A stretch of 64,000 bases of DNA from Panonychus citri. Its lineage: Eukaryota > Arthropoda > Arachnida > Trombidiformes > Tetranychidae. The notes under the pieces were generated by a model. The model had not been told where the DNA came from, made no database searches, and saw only the letters and a list, made by a program, of their open reading frames with translations. Positions 1 to 14,071 of this stretch are shown piece by piece (position 1 is the stretch's first letter; each line of letters starts with the position of its first letter). Location: the NCBI RefSeq assembly GCF_014898815.1, contig NW_026515546.1, forward strand, positions 3,915,001 through 3,979,000. Reading direction: 5' to 3'. Position numbers and translations under genes: made by a program.

Positions 1-1313
1 TCAGAGAGGATAAGGGGAAAGGGACAAGGGTCTTTGAAGGGTAGCTTAATTAAGCATGGGAAAGGGGTTGAGGCTTAATTAAACAATGAGGGTTGACTAA
101 TGTAATTAAACAAATAGCACATGTAAATGTGTGTTGATTAGTTGCTGGACAATTGTATTTATACAATTGGCTTAGCAACGCCCCTAGTGATTGAATGAAT
201 TAGATAAGATTAAATTGAGGGAAAGTTACAAAATTGAATAAAGTATAATGGTAATGAGTATATCCCTAATAATGATTTACTTTTGATTCTTAATTTAATT
301 ATCAATACAATTTAATTCAGTCTTTAAAAATTTAAATTAGTGAGAAAAAAAAATTTTGATAAATCATCTTAATTAATATTCATAATAATTAATAACAATT
401 AATAATCATGGGTATGAATGATTAACTTGATCACCTTGATCAAATCAAGGTTTACCTTTGATAAATATTATTGCAACAATCAACTAATCAATAATTGAAA
501 CATTTTCAAAGGTCTAGTACAAATTAACTGATCAACAATCAACATCCATTGATATTAATAGCAAACAATTAAATCCATTGATCATACAACAAACCAATCA
601 ATTATCTAACAATTTAAACAACTAAATTAAGAAAATGATTATAGTAATCATAAAGTTCATAAACAACAATTAGCATTTACTCAGGTAGGGAGGATTAAAA
701 CTAATAATCAACAATTTAAAACTTTAATCACTCAATCAAATGAAATATAGACTCTAAATTACAGACAATTAAATTAAATCAACAAGAAAAAGTATCCAAA
801 TCTTTGAAATTAATCAATGGATCAAAATTAATTGTGACCAAGACTAAACAATCAATAGTTTAATGATTAGGAGGGGGAAAAGTTTCTATGAAAAAAAAAA
901 CACTCAATGAATTATGATGATTAAGTAAATTGTCATTTCCATTGACTACCAAATCAACTCCACCCAATTCCGGTTATTGTACAATTAAAGTGAAATCAAT
1001 TGAATGAATTAAGTTATCATGATGATAATGATTAACTAGAAATGAAAACTTTCATTGATTAACTTAAGTGCAAAAGTGAAAGTAAAATCAACTATTTAAT
1101 TGTTGAGACTGAAATTCATTGTAACAATCAAAAAGATTCATATTATCATAATAGTTTATTATTCATCATCATTATCTTCATCATCTTCCCAGTATTTACC
1201 TTCTCACCCTTTGTCCATTGAAGAGAGAGAGAGAGATGGTCAGTAAACAAAAAATGAAAAAAGAATTTTTTTCATCTTCATCCTCATCTTCTTCTTGAGA
1301 CTTTATTGAAATG

Positions 1314-1336
1314 AGGATGATGATGATGATGATGAT
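1314..1336. repeat. GAT/ATG trinucleotide microsatellite
   Basis: Six to seven consecutive GAT units. A similar tract lies at about 8039-8063. Confidence 0.85.
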
Positions 1337-4300
1337 AAGGATGATAATCTGATAGATCGTGATTTACCTTCTCCTCGTTCTAGTCAACAGTAAATAGCCT
1401 CAAGCTCAAATTCAGTGGAACTTTTTTTCTCTTTTTCATCTCAAGAAAATTTTCTTGACCTTCCCAAAGATTTTATTTATCTCTCATTCCATTTGATTAT
1501 CACTATTATTCATATTTAGTTATCTTGTCAGATTATTACTGTTATCATGATCTTAATCATGATTGTGATTAACATAAAGATTATTATCAGTGATTGAGAA
1601 ATGATTTCTCATTAATCTCTATGATCTTTGATTGTTGATTAGTCTCTTATTAGTGATTAGTTTGTTTTCTGTGTTAATTGTTGCTCATTGTTAATGTTCA
1701 TTGATTGTATCATGTTGATTTCTGTTTTTTTTTTCAAACATTAGATTAATTCATTAATTGTCAACTTATCCTTGGTGATTTGTCAAGGTTTTCTCATTCT
1801 AATTTTTAATTGTTGTCTCTAATTATCACGATAATGGTAATAATCAACATCATTTTGTTGACAAATTGTGGAGGTTTTTTTTTAATTGTAATTAGCAGTT
1901 TGTACTATATTTCGTTAATTATTTCAACTTTTTTCAGCCAATTTCTTAATTTAGCTTATTAACAACCTTTCGGATTGTTGTTGATTAAATGTTGATACAT
2001 TTCAATAGTTAATTGTGATCAAACTAATCATCAATAGTAATTTTTTTTCCTCGTGTTCAATTTCTGAATGTAATCTTGATTTCTTAGTCTCTAGTTAAAA
2101 TAAATCAGATTGTCATTTGATTGATGATTGATTTATTTGGTGTTCACGGTCTCGTTAATTAAATAGATTTGATTCCAAGCAATCAAGAAATATTTTCACG
2201 CCTGAGGCTTGATGATTAACTTTGGTAAGAGAAAAAAAAAATCAAATTAATGAATGAATCCAAAGACCAGAATGACAAACGGAATATGATAAACATGATC
2301 AAAGTTCAGATAATAATAAATGATGAATTGTTGAATTCATGATTCTGTTAGATTAAGAAATTAAATAAACAACATGATTTATATCATTTAAAGTGAGCAA
2401 TTAAATATAAATATAATCAAATGGTAATGATTTAGATGTTAAATATTTAAAAACGTTACTTTGATATTGATCAAATATTTAGTATTTTCATCAAGCAAAA
2501 TAAATCAATCACAAACTTTACAATTTACTAAATTGTTTTGCCAATTAACTAGAGTAGAAATGTAATTTTCTCGTAAATTAATCAACCGATTGAAGATTAT
2601 CAAGATTGGTAACATTTAATCAAATTCTGTTTGTCTAATTTGATTGGATTTAAGTTTCACTAATCAATTTGTTTGATTTTAATTTAATGATGATGATGAA
2701 AATTACCTGTTTAATATTTGTCAGTTTTGATTGTTGTGTTTAAATTGTCTGGACAAATCTTTTAAACCAGTTTACATGATTAAATTGTTATAGGTTTTGA
2801 TTGTTTGAATCTCCTATTGTCATTCAGGGTAATCAGTTTTAATCCGGTTTCATGTAGGTTTTAATTGTTTCAATCCATTTTCGGTCTTAAAACTAATAGG
2901 TGAGAGAAATGATAATAAGTAACTAATACATGAGAAAGCAACAACTATCAATTAATTAGCTAATGAAGAAAATTTTTACAATTAATTAGGCATATTAATT
3001 GGATTAAATGTACTTACACTAAGTTAATGTGTTAAATTGGAGGTTTAAAGTCGTTAATTAAGTTAACATGAATTAATTGACTTGAGACCTCGCGTTGAGC
3101 AGTTTATACTCATCAATAAACTACAATTATCTCAATGGTTTTAAGCTAATTTGCTGGAATCCAATTTGATTAGGATGATTAAGAATACCACTCAATCAGT
3201 ATTCGCAAATATATTATTATAATTGGAGAGAGAGAGAGAGGGAGAAAGAGGCTAAACAGAGGATTATCTTTCTCTCTTTCGCTTTTCTCCTCCTTCTCCT
3301 TCTCTCTCCCCACCTTACGTTTTCACCTTGCGTAAGAAAATGCCCTTAGGGCTTTTATCAAGTAAGAAAACAAGCAAAAAGGTAACCACCTACTTCCGGT
3401 GAGTCTAATTGATTTAAGGCTCATCTTTCATTCTGGCACGAGGCACGATCTTTGTTTCTTTTTGTTTATTCTAAAACATATTAGCTTTTCTGTTCACTTA
3501 ATCATTAGAAACTTCAACAGGAGAAAGAGAGAGAGAGAGAGATAAAGAGATGAATAGGATCGCCATAATCAGGGAAGAAAAACTTGCTTGATGAGTTGAT
3601 TCATGATGGAATAGAATTAAATCTGTAAGAGAGAACACAGAAATAAAAGAGAGAAAGAGAGAGAAAAATATCAGAATGAAGAAAAAAAAAGTTCTAAACA
3701 GCCATTGATAACTTGTTAACCATGAAAATGAATCAAGAATCATAATCAAGGTTCCAAGTAAAGGATAAATTTGATTCTTAACTTGTAAACCTTAATATCT
3801 TTTTTTAACTGTCTCCAATTATCCATAGAGAAAATTAAATAAATCACTGATTAAACCTAAACCCTCAATTTGATTGTTTTCATCCATAATTATCGTTATT
3901 ATCCAGCAAACAATTGACTGGTCAAATTGTTACTAAGAATTGGCCAGTTTTCAGTTGAAATCGAACCTGAAATTGGATTGTCAATTAGTTGATCACTCAG
4001 TGATTCAATTAATCAGATTATCATGGATTAACATGAAAAGGTGTAAATAAATATGACTTAATTGTGAATGGTGAAGTGTTGACTGATTGTTGGGATTAAT
4101 GTGATATATTATTTATTTGATAAGTAGATTATGATTAAGTAGTCAAGAATTGGCAATCAAAAATCAACAGGTAGTAAGTGTAATGTTATTATGAATGTTA
4201 AGAAAATCTGAATCAGAATCTATTATTTAATTTTTTATTTGGATTAATCAAAAGGATTAAGATGCTAATCCTAAATCTTAGTTTGGGATTAGAATCTATA

Positions 4301-7300
4301 CAAAAGTGGAAGATACAAAATAACATTAGAAACAAATAGTTTTAGTGTTTAAATTATGCCAAGGACAGAATTAAGAAATTAATCTCAATGAAGGTTTAAC
4401 TGAACATCGTAATTGACTCGTAAATTTTTAATTCACTTGATTAATTTTGATTGAAACGAAACAATTTAATCTCTGTGGTTCTTTGGTTCGATACATGGGA
4501 AATTCATTTTATTTGAATGTTTTGGTCAACCAGAAAATCGTCTTCTCAGTTAATGGATAAGATTACATGTTGATCATCATGGAAATTAGAATCTGAATAG
4601 AAAATGAAAATAAATTATTCGAAAATGAATTGAAATGTAAATAAAGAAGAACGAGTTTTAGATTAACATGGTAGATGATAAAAGAGAGATAAACATGATT
4701 AATATTACGAAAATCGTTCTTACCTTATGAATTATTTTCCATTCATTTATAACTGAATCTTGGTGGTTCCAATTACCTTTTTCGGTGATTTACTGATAAT
4801 CGTATTTCTTATCATGTTAAAGAATAATTAATCGACTAATTAAGTCGATTAATAGACAATTTTCACAGTTGATTTTTTCTTCTCTTTTTTTTAATTACTT
4901 TTTATGTTATATTTTCCTGATTGATTTAGTTAATCAATTCAATCGTAAATTCTCATCTTGTTATCATCACCAACCATGGAAAATGGTTAATTAGAAGTGA
5001 AATGTTGTTCCTTTCAACGGTTAATTAATATTCTCATACCATAACTAATATGTCGTCTTATTTGCTTCCGTATTTATAATCAGTGTTTTTCTAAGAAAGG
5101 AAAGAACTGAAATCAGAATAATTATCACAATTTCCATGATAATCGCTTATTATTATGATTCTTCTATTATGATGGAACAAAAAGTCGCTTTGTTTCACTA
5201 TTTTCACTAATTTACTTCATTTCTCTGGGTTGATTTTACTTGTTCTTCGTTGAAACGAATTTTCCATCTTATCTCTCTAATGAATAATTTCATCATGATT
5301 ACAGAATCATTTGCATTGAACTGAGAATTCTGGTTGTTGGAATCTGTTATATCTTCTGTACTTCTTTCCTGTTGGTAACACTACCTTCATTAATATGATT
5401 CCATCCATAAATTTGGTGTAACAAGGAGATGGTGAGAGAGAGAAAGATATATGAAGTATCATTTCTGAACAAGAATACCCGCTGATTATGAACAGATTCA
5501 TTTAAAATTGAGATTTTTAGTCGAATCATTGGAAACTCAATTTAACGCACTTCTACCTTCTTCATTTCCCCCAAGAATTTGGTTCTGAAGCAAAGGACAT
5601 ATTGAGAGAGAGAGAGTACGTATCAGGGTAATGGTGAAAAAGGAACCACCAGAAGTAGCAACAAGTGAAAAAGAGAGTAGGCCCTTAATTTTCATCTCTC
5701 TCTCTCTCTCATTTTCTTACTCATCTGAATAATCATCTTCTTTTTTTTCAGCAAATATATATTGAAACCCCTGAAGGAGATTTATCCTGTTGAGCTCCAC
5801 ATGAAAGCTAATTGAATTCCAAACGCTTTGGGCCGTTAAATTGTTCATAACCAATTGGTATCTCGCTCTTGTATTCTGTTTGTGTTGGTTTTGCCAAATG
5901 AACAGAAAATCTGACAACTTTCTTGTTCCAATAATTTTCTGTTTACTTTGGTCTTTGCTCGTTAATTTAATTTGATTTGGTTACAAAAAAGCGGAACAAT
6001 TTTTACTGTTGGAAATTACGTTCTATTACCATTATGATTACCATAATACACCATTATAAACATCATCATCTTCATCATCATCTTCTTTTAACCAATTAGG
6101 ATACCTTTTTAATGATAAATTTGATCAGGATAAAGATATGAACCTCTTTACAATTAGTTTCACCAGAATTGATCGGACGTTGACATCTCGTCTAATTGCT
6201 AATTATGAAAACATAAATTTAAACCTAATCAACATCACTAAACGTCAACTAAGCTAATTAACTTTTTAAAAGGTAATCAGTTGGTCAATTGATTGATTGG
6301 TGTTTATGGTGATTCTCATTAACAAAATACACTTGGAGACACTTAATTACCTGTTGAAATTTGGTCACAATTTAAGGTCTCATCTTAATCACCTGGTTCA
6401 CCTAATTGGAAATTAACTTTAATCATCTTAAAAGATAAAAAAATGACACAATTAACTTTTCTTTTCAGCAGCCAATTGATGTTGATAATATTTTTGTGAA
6501 AATAACAATCAATTAATTCAATCATAATGAAAGCTAATCTTTTGTTATAATCAAAAATATTTAAATTGTTGATAAAAGTAAAAGCTTACAAACAACAACA
6601 ATGATTGTGATGATAAAAGATGAGGATAAACAATGATGATAATGATGATGAGAAGATGATGTTTATACAAAACGTTGACAAGCCCAAGATTTTGTGGTTT
6701 CCACACCTACACTTGAATTAATTGTAATCTGTTTTCAAGATGATTAAAAGATATTCAACAATCAGTTGGCTCACAATTAATGCTGTTAATTTGATACAAA
6801 ATGCTTTGAAAAGGTTAATCATGATAATCATTATGATAAACACGTGAACCCATTGAATTAAATACAACAACAATCAAAGTAAAACCCGTGGTCATATTAG
6901 CAATGGTTAAGCAACACAATTAACTAACACACTCACCTTATCCTAATTAATACTTGAAATTTCATTAATTTTCAATGTTTAATTAACACACAAAATAATC
7001 TAAACAAATCTAATCTCCCAATGATTTCTTGGTTTGCACAATTAAACATTTACCAACAATTTAGTCAACAATCTAAATCTATTATTAGACAATTAACTTC
7101 ATCTTGAATCAAAAATGAAACGGTTTTTAATTTTAACAATTGAACACAAATTGTAATCTAATTTACAAGGATATAAGTTGTAAATTTGACATAATTTAAG
7201 AAAGTTTCACAATTAACTGATTCTCCAAGGTAATTATAGATTAGTTGATCCTCTTTATTACCCAATGAGGCTCCTATTTTAATCATCACAATCAAATAAT

Positions 7301-8038
7301 CAGTTTATTTTAATAGTTACACCTTATTATTAAATCACCTCCTCTTCTTGAATAACGTTCTGATTACAAATCATTTTGATTTGATTGTTGCCTCATCACC
7401 AGAAAGATTATCATGAAAGTTAATCATCAACATGATACAAGAAGGACAGTGTTTATTAATCAAGTTAAATTCAATTCAATTAGTATAATGTTAATTATAA
7501 TAATCAATGAAACCTATATAATCAAATTTAAGTTTATATAGTTAACGAAACTTTAATTGTTCAACAAAAAAATGTAATACAATTAACATACATTAGATTA
7601 ATATCTCAATTAAAGTGTAACTAAATGATTTCTTTTATTTGAACAATTTAATTTAATTCCTAAATTATTGACTATTAATTGTCCAAATGGGAAAAAATAT
7701 ATTCTCGCCCTTAAACTTTTGTTGTTGTACAAATAAAATTAGTTAATTGTTACAGCAAATTTACACACTCAACCCTCTATTGTTTAGCTTTGATTTGCAC
7801 CCATCAAAGTGATTAACACTAATGATTTGTTGGATTTTGTTAATTCAGTGATTTTGAGCAACAATTTAGTATTATTAACAAAAACGAAACCATCCAAACA
7901 CAATTAACACAAAATCGTAACTTTAACAATGAGAAAAAAAAGTTTTCAATACATTTTCATAAGTTAGAAGAGGAAAAAAAAAGTTCAATCTCGATAACCA
8001 TGAGAAATGAATCAAAGATGATAATAGTAATCATTATG

Positions 8039-8063
8039 TTGATGATGATGATGATGATGATGA
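8039..8063. repeat. GAT trinucleotide microsatellite
   Basis: Seven to eight consecutive GAT units in non-coding A+T-rich DNA. Confidence 0.85.
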
Positions 8064-11000
8064 TTATAATGATGAATTAAAAGTGGCCTCAGTTTGGCCT
8101 GTCAATCCTTGACAGGAAACCCCATGGTGATTGTTTTCATCTTGATTCCGCCAACATCAAGTTGACCTTAAAATAATATACATATCGTGATAACCACACA
8201 CCTTGTAATTGCCACACAGATTAATATGATTAGTTTAACAGGATTAAGGGTCCATCTTAATTGTGAAAGCCATTTATCATCAATCTCCCAATTGTTGAGG
8301 ATCACAGAGAGATGATAATCATCATCTACTTCAATCAATGATCAACTTTTAATGATAAAGTAGCGATTTCAATATTTATCCTTAATTGTTGTTATTCACC
8401 AACGGGATTTACCTGATTAACTTTCAAACAATTTAATAACAAAACAATCCCTGAGACCTTCATACCTTTTAAATTGTTGTTATTTTTTTTATTTCTCCAA
8501 TATTATTATATTGGAAATGTAATGTGATTAAGTTAATCAATATTCAATTGTTTTCTTTAATTGTATTCAAATTAACTGTTGTTGTTTTCTCACAAATTGA
8601 TTGACAATTTATTTCATTAATCTTATGATTGATCAATTGTTTTTCATTTTGAAGGTGAAAGTAATTTATGGAGACCTGTTGACATGGAAAATGAACAATT
8701 TAGATTAAATTAATTAGTCATTATTATTAATTATTCTTCTCACCTTTTCAATTCTGTTAATTGTTAGAACCTTAATTTACGTAAATCTTTTATATAATTG
8801 TTAAATTATCATCTCCATGTGAAAATCAATTAAAAACAAATCAACTAACTGTTGATGAACCAAATTAAAAACGGCAATCAGATCAACCCAATGGCGTTGT
8901 TGTTGTTTAATTGTGACGTTGTTGTTTCTTAATTGTTGTACTTTAATTGTTTCGATACTTTACCATCAATGTGTACTAATAAGGCCACCCGCCAAGACCC
9001 ACTTTCGGGTGTGTTCAATGTTTAGTATTGAAATAATTAATTAATTATTATGTGTTGTTGTTGTAATGAATTATGATTACTAATAAATTTTATTTTTCCT
9101 CTTTTTCATTGTCTTACCTGTATATTCATACACATAGGGATTGGTTAATTGTTAATCACTTTTTTGAAGGTAAATCAAGACCAGAAGGAAGTAATCACGA
9201 TTAAGATTGAAGTGTAATTAACACAACAAACAATTAGATGCAATAGAAAAGTTTAATAATTGGATTTACAGGGAAAACAAAATCATCGAAATGAACAAAA
9301 TATTAGAAATGACCGAAAGATAATCAAATTAATTTCAATATTCCATTGAATAGATTGGTGAAAGATTAACAAGATGATTGAAAAATTGAACAATTATCAA
9401 TGGAAAACAATTAATTCTAGTCAAATATCAATTTAATTAGAAAAATTGAACGAAACAATTAGTCAGTAAAAAAGATTAACCCTTTTCTCCGATCGTTAGA
9501 TGAGCGGATCAAACCAACGATTAATTGAAAGCCGTATAATCAATTTAATCCACTTAATCAACTACAATTAACTCTTTTTTTTTATATTAATCATCCGTAA
9601 ATTAGAATTGTATTTGTCCCATTGTTGAAAGTTAAGCTTAATTGTTGATGATAATTAAGAAAAATCTCTTGGATTCTTCCTGTTTCTTCAATATCTTTTA
9701 CCTTGGTTAAGATTTACAATCTTTTCTGTATTCGGGTGGTTCCATTAAATTGTGATCTTTAATTGTTAACCACAATCATCAAGCTGACATTTTAATGATG
9801 ATTACCTGTACAAGAATAATTGAAATATCTTTTGTGTCCAGGTAAATTATCATCATTTAATTCACATTTGATTGACAATTTAGACTCTTTTTCAATCTCC
9901 CTTACCAACAACAACAAGGTAATTTGGTTAATCAATGAAATTAATGATCACTATGATAACCTAGTAAACAAAGGTCTCAATTTAATGTCATCATAATGGT
10001 TAAGAATTGATTTTTTTTTATATTCTCATGTGACTTTGAGTTGTAAAGAAAAACAAAATGTAAACTGTCAATCAAATTGATCATCATCATCATCACAATC
10101 ATGATCAGGTATTTACCTCATTATTATTTCAATGTACATCTAATATCCAATAATGAATATACACTCACTCATTCACAATTAAACATCCACTCACTTACTA
10201 CACACCAACATTTAATTAGAGAATGAGTTGAAACAAATTGAGTCAACCAAAGATTAAGAGATTTTAATTATTTACAACAATTAAGAGAAACATGTAAAAG
10301 TTTAGAAAGCAACAATTTATTGAGATTTAATGTTAATCCAGGTAAAGAGATTAGTGAATGGAAAACAATTTAAGAAAAGTAATAATAATTAACCTGACAG
10401 CAATCACATTCTCATTATTATTATTCAATTTGAAGAAACAATCAAGTAAACAACTTTACAATTACAATTTAATTTAGTTTAAATTGTTTGGCGATTTTTT
10501 GGTTGGACGGGTTTCGTTAATCATGGTCATAATCGTATCATAATGTTAATTGTAATTAAACTTTTTCTTTCCTCTTTTACCATTTTCATGATTAAATGTT
10601 GAAATGATTAAGGTGTTTGATTGAATTTACCAATTGAAAAGATTCACAATTAACCACTTAAAGTGAATAACTTTTTTTTTGGTGAAAAAAATGATAATTT
10701 CAAATTCAATTGGTTGATTGTTGCTTGATTATCATGATTAGAATGATGATTTTCAATTCATTTAGCTTTTACTTGTTTTCTCAATTCTCAGCATGAAAAT
10801 CACGTAGTTGAACTGATCAACATTGAAAGTTGATTAGTTAAATACATTACTATTAATTATAACTACAATCACTAAATCATTAATCAATATTTACTCCTCA
10901 TGGACACGTAACAATTTGCTGATTATATTGGAATTGGTTAAATAAAAAGGAATCAAATTAACTTTATTGATTGAACTAAACGAGTGATTTAACTAATATT

Positions 11001-12404
11001 AATTATTTCATAATCTAATTGATGATTATTATTGATAATGTAGGCGAATCAATTTAATTTACTGTTAATTGTTACGCTTCTTCATTTGATTATCTTCTCG
11101 TTTTGAAGGTTAACCAATATTGTTAATTGTTTACCTTTCCAATTAGAAACATATTAATTTATAATATAAATCACTTTTTGCTTGTTTGTATTAATTAATT
11201 AATTAATTGTGGAAAAGTAAATTAACTTTTTTTTAAATCATAATCATTTCCAAAGTAAATATCATCAATAATTAGCTATGATTAGTAAACTTCAATGATA
11301 TTGTAAGTGTAACAATCAACGTAATTGTCACACATTAAGTGTGAGAAACAAATTAACAATTAATTATAAAAGGTTATCACTTTGATTAATTGCTATTTAG
11401 TTGTGATTAATTACTGGGTAAATGTTTTGATTGTGTAAACATTAAGATTATAATTTAATTGATTTAATTTTGATGATTGACCGCGAAAATATTGTTAATA
11501 TTTAACTAGAAGGTTAAATTGTTCATTTTTTTTGGATGATTAAAAAATTTTCTTGTCTATTTAATTTAATTTCTCATCGTTAATCAAGGTTAAATTAAAT
11601 TTCGGAACCAGAAAATATAATTATCATTATCAACTCAATCTATTGTTATGGAAACAGAAGTTTAAATTGTAATTGATATTATGATGAAAAAACTTTGTGA
11701 TTACTGACCAACAATTAGCCTGATCAGTTAATCAAGGTTAATTCAATTGATTTGACTCGAAATTATCAATATAATTAACTATTGAAGATAAACAGTAATT
11801 GTTATGTTACTTTTTTTCCCGATGATTTGTTGATCATTTTACACTTTTCAATCTTGATTGTTGCCATTAAATGGATTAAAATTTAACATAATCAAACTAA
11901 TTGCTGTTCAGTTAAATACTATGTATTTACCTTGAATAGTTAATTATTTAAAATGGTTTCTAATTAACATGGTCAGAAATGATTGTCATGGAAAATTAAA
12001 TGTTTCCAAAGTTTATCAACAATTAGCTGATTAGTTTGGTTTCCTCAGGAATCTTTTCATTATCCAACACCAATTAACTAATCAACTAAATTATAAGAAA
12101 AGTTAATTTTCCCGATGAAAATTAATCTTCACCAATTAAGTTTGAAGAAACAATTAACTTCTATTGGAAACATATACAAACAAACAAACAAACCATTTCG
12201 ATTGATTTGTTAATTGTTGGACAAAAAAAAACGTTCAACATGATTGAGTTGATGTTCACAATTACATGATTGTGAATGAAACAAAAATTAGTATCAACAG
12301 ATTTACATGGAAACAGATTATCAATTAACTTGGAACAATCAATTTGATTGTTGAATAGATAAAAATTACAATTATGGCAACAATTAATTTCTTTCCGTTG
12401 ATTT

Positions 12405-14071
12405 TTACATGTTAATTGTATCACTAATTGGTTGGAGTGTTCGTCGAACACAAAAAGGTAAATGTTTAACTAGAATATCATTTAATCGTTGCTCCTCTCG
12501 TTTTAAATTTTCCATCTCTTCTTTTAAATTGTAATTAGTTGATTCCAATGTTTGCGATTCTTGGCACAATTTGTATACATGGACTTTCTTCTTGTTGCGA
12601 CATTTCGTTGCGGCCACTTTGTTACGTTCCCGTCGACGTCGACGTCGATCCTCATCTTCCGGACTGAGATACTTATCGAAAGATCCGCCGCCTCTACTTT
12701 CAATTGATCGATGATGGTGATTCCTTTGGTTACCTGTTGATGCCTTCGGCTGATTATTTAAATGATTTTCATTAATATGATTAGTATTTGATTCGGTCTA
12801 TGGGAAATAATCGAGAAAAGATTAAATCAAATTTGATTGAATGAAAAGCGGAACAAAATTAAAAGTTTTCTCGCTAAAATTGATAATTAGTGGATAGATT
12901 TCAAATTAAATTACTTGCTAATTAATTGATTAAACTCTAACTAATCTTGTCTATTATTAACTGTTCAATCCTGTTAACTCATCTACGATTTACAAATAAA
13001 CAAAAAAAACTTTAATCAATTAAACGTTGATCACCTTACCTTGATTAAATTTGTATCGATTTGTGATTTTTTAATCTTATAAGATGCTCGGTAATTAGTT
13101 GATTTGTTTATAGGATTAATTGTGTTTTTGGCTTTAACACTAATGTCTTTATTATGATTGTTGTTGATTGTGTTAATGGTTGAATTATTATTATGATTGT
13201 TGTTGGCGGTGGTAATTACATTATCATTAATTGTATAGGTATTGCTTTTATTATCATCTAAATTGTTTTGGTGTTGAATTTGTTGTTGATGTTGAGCTGA
13301 GTGTTGATTGTGGTAATTTGTTGCAATTGAATGATGATTTTGTTGATTGTGATCATGTTGATGTTGATGATGGTGATGGTGGTGAGGATTATGATCATGA
13401 TGGTTTGTTTGCTGTTGTAGATTTAATTGTTGATCTAAATTACAGTGTTGATTGAGGTGTTTAACATTATCAGTTAAACCGTAATTTTCCCAAAGGTCAG
13501 GTGAAGGTGAAGGTGATGAGTATGATGTATTTGCTGGACTTTCCATTGAGGTTGGAATTGAATAATTTGTATGATGACTTAGAAATGACGATGATTGACC
13601 ATTGGTCAAATCACTATCGTTATTATTATTACAATTGTAATAATCACTTGGTACAACATCATTATAACTGATTGTTTGGTGATAATCATCATAGTTAACG
13701 ACAACCATGTTTTCATTATTTTCATGGGTCATCGTGATGTTGACCATTGGTGTTGTTGTTGTTGATAGTGAAGGGTCAAGAGTGGGTGAGTAAAACATGT
13801 TACTATTGGTACTGTTATTATGGTTATTAAATATTCCCGAATCACAAGTCACTGGAGTCGGTGGAGTGTCACAACCAACAAGGTAACTTGTAGCCGCCAT
13901 TAGAGCAGCAATAGTAGTTGATGAAGATGAAGGTGATGAGGATGAAGATGAAGATGAGGATGGAGATGATGATGATAAAGAAGAAGATGATATTCCAACA
14001 CTATCACCTTTCGATAAGGTTGTTAGGTGATATTGTTCACCTGGATTCCAAGAGGAATACAGAGTTTCCAT
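12405..14071 (-). CDS. Atf3: ATF3/JDP2-like bZIP transcription factor (2 exons)
   Basis: Two exons: complement(13040-14071) and complement(12405-12797), joined in phase 0 across a 242-nt intron with donor AAG|gtaagg and acceptor cccatag|ACC. The product is 474 aa. The N-terminal two thirds is disordered, with poly-Ser, Asn-rich and His/Gln-rich tracts. The C-terminus has a basic region with a run of six arginines followed by ERNKVAATKCRNKKK, which contains the Fos/Jun/ATF N-x2-AA-x2-CR DNA-contact signature. A leucine-heptad zipper follows, then a short tail LVKHLPFCVRR. That tail resembles the L-x2-H-x-P-x-C end of ATF3 and JDP2, which makes ATF3/JDP2 the best family. It should bind CRE/AP-1 sites as a dimer in the nucleus; stress-response roles are known for the family, not shown here. 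The start is the first ATG of the open frame. Further 5' exons cannot be excluded. Confidence 0.85.

Larger units (their letters stand above)
1..12404. other. A+T-rich region with no supportable gene
   Basis: I see no convincing coding exon here. Open frames are short, low in complexity and lack recognisable domains or plausible splice partners. The sequence is rich in CAATTA/TAATTG words, poly-T runs and scattered aggtaa/ttacct words that resemble splice donors. Microsatellites occur at about 1314-1336 and 8039-8063 (GAT repeats) and at 3225-3240 and 3525-3541 (GA repeats). It could be intergenic DNA, part of a very long intron, or regulatory DNA of the bZIP gene whose 3' end lies at 12405; the sequence alone does not decide. 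Confidence 0.6.

Noticed and set aside
4470..4500. ggttcgata resembling a tRNA B box
   Set aside because: No matching A box or cloverleaf arms around it; no tRNA could be folded by eye anywhere in the window.
5717..5917. 66-codon minus-strand frame
   Set aside because: No signal peptide, domain, splice partner or clear promoter; expected by chance over 12 kb.
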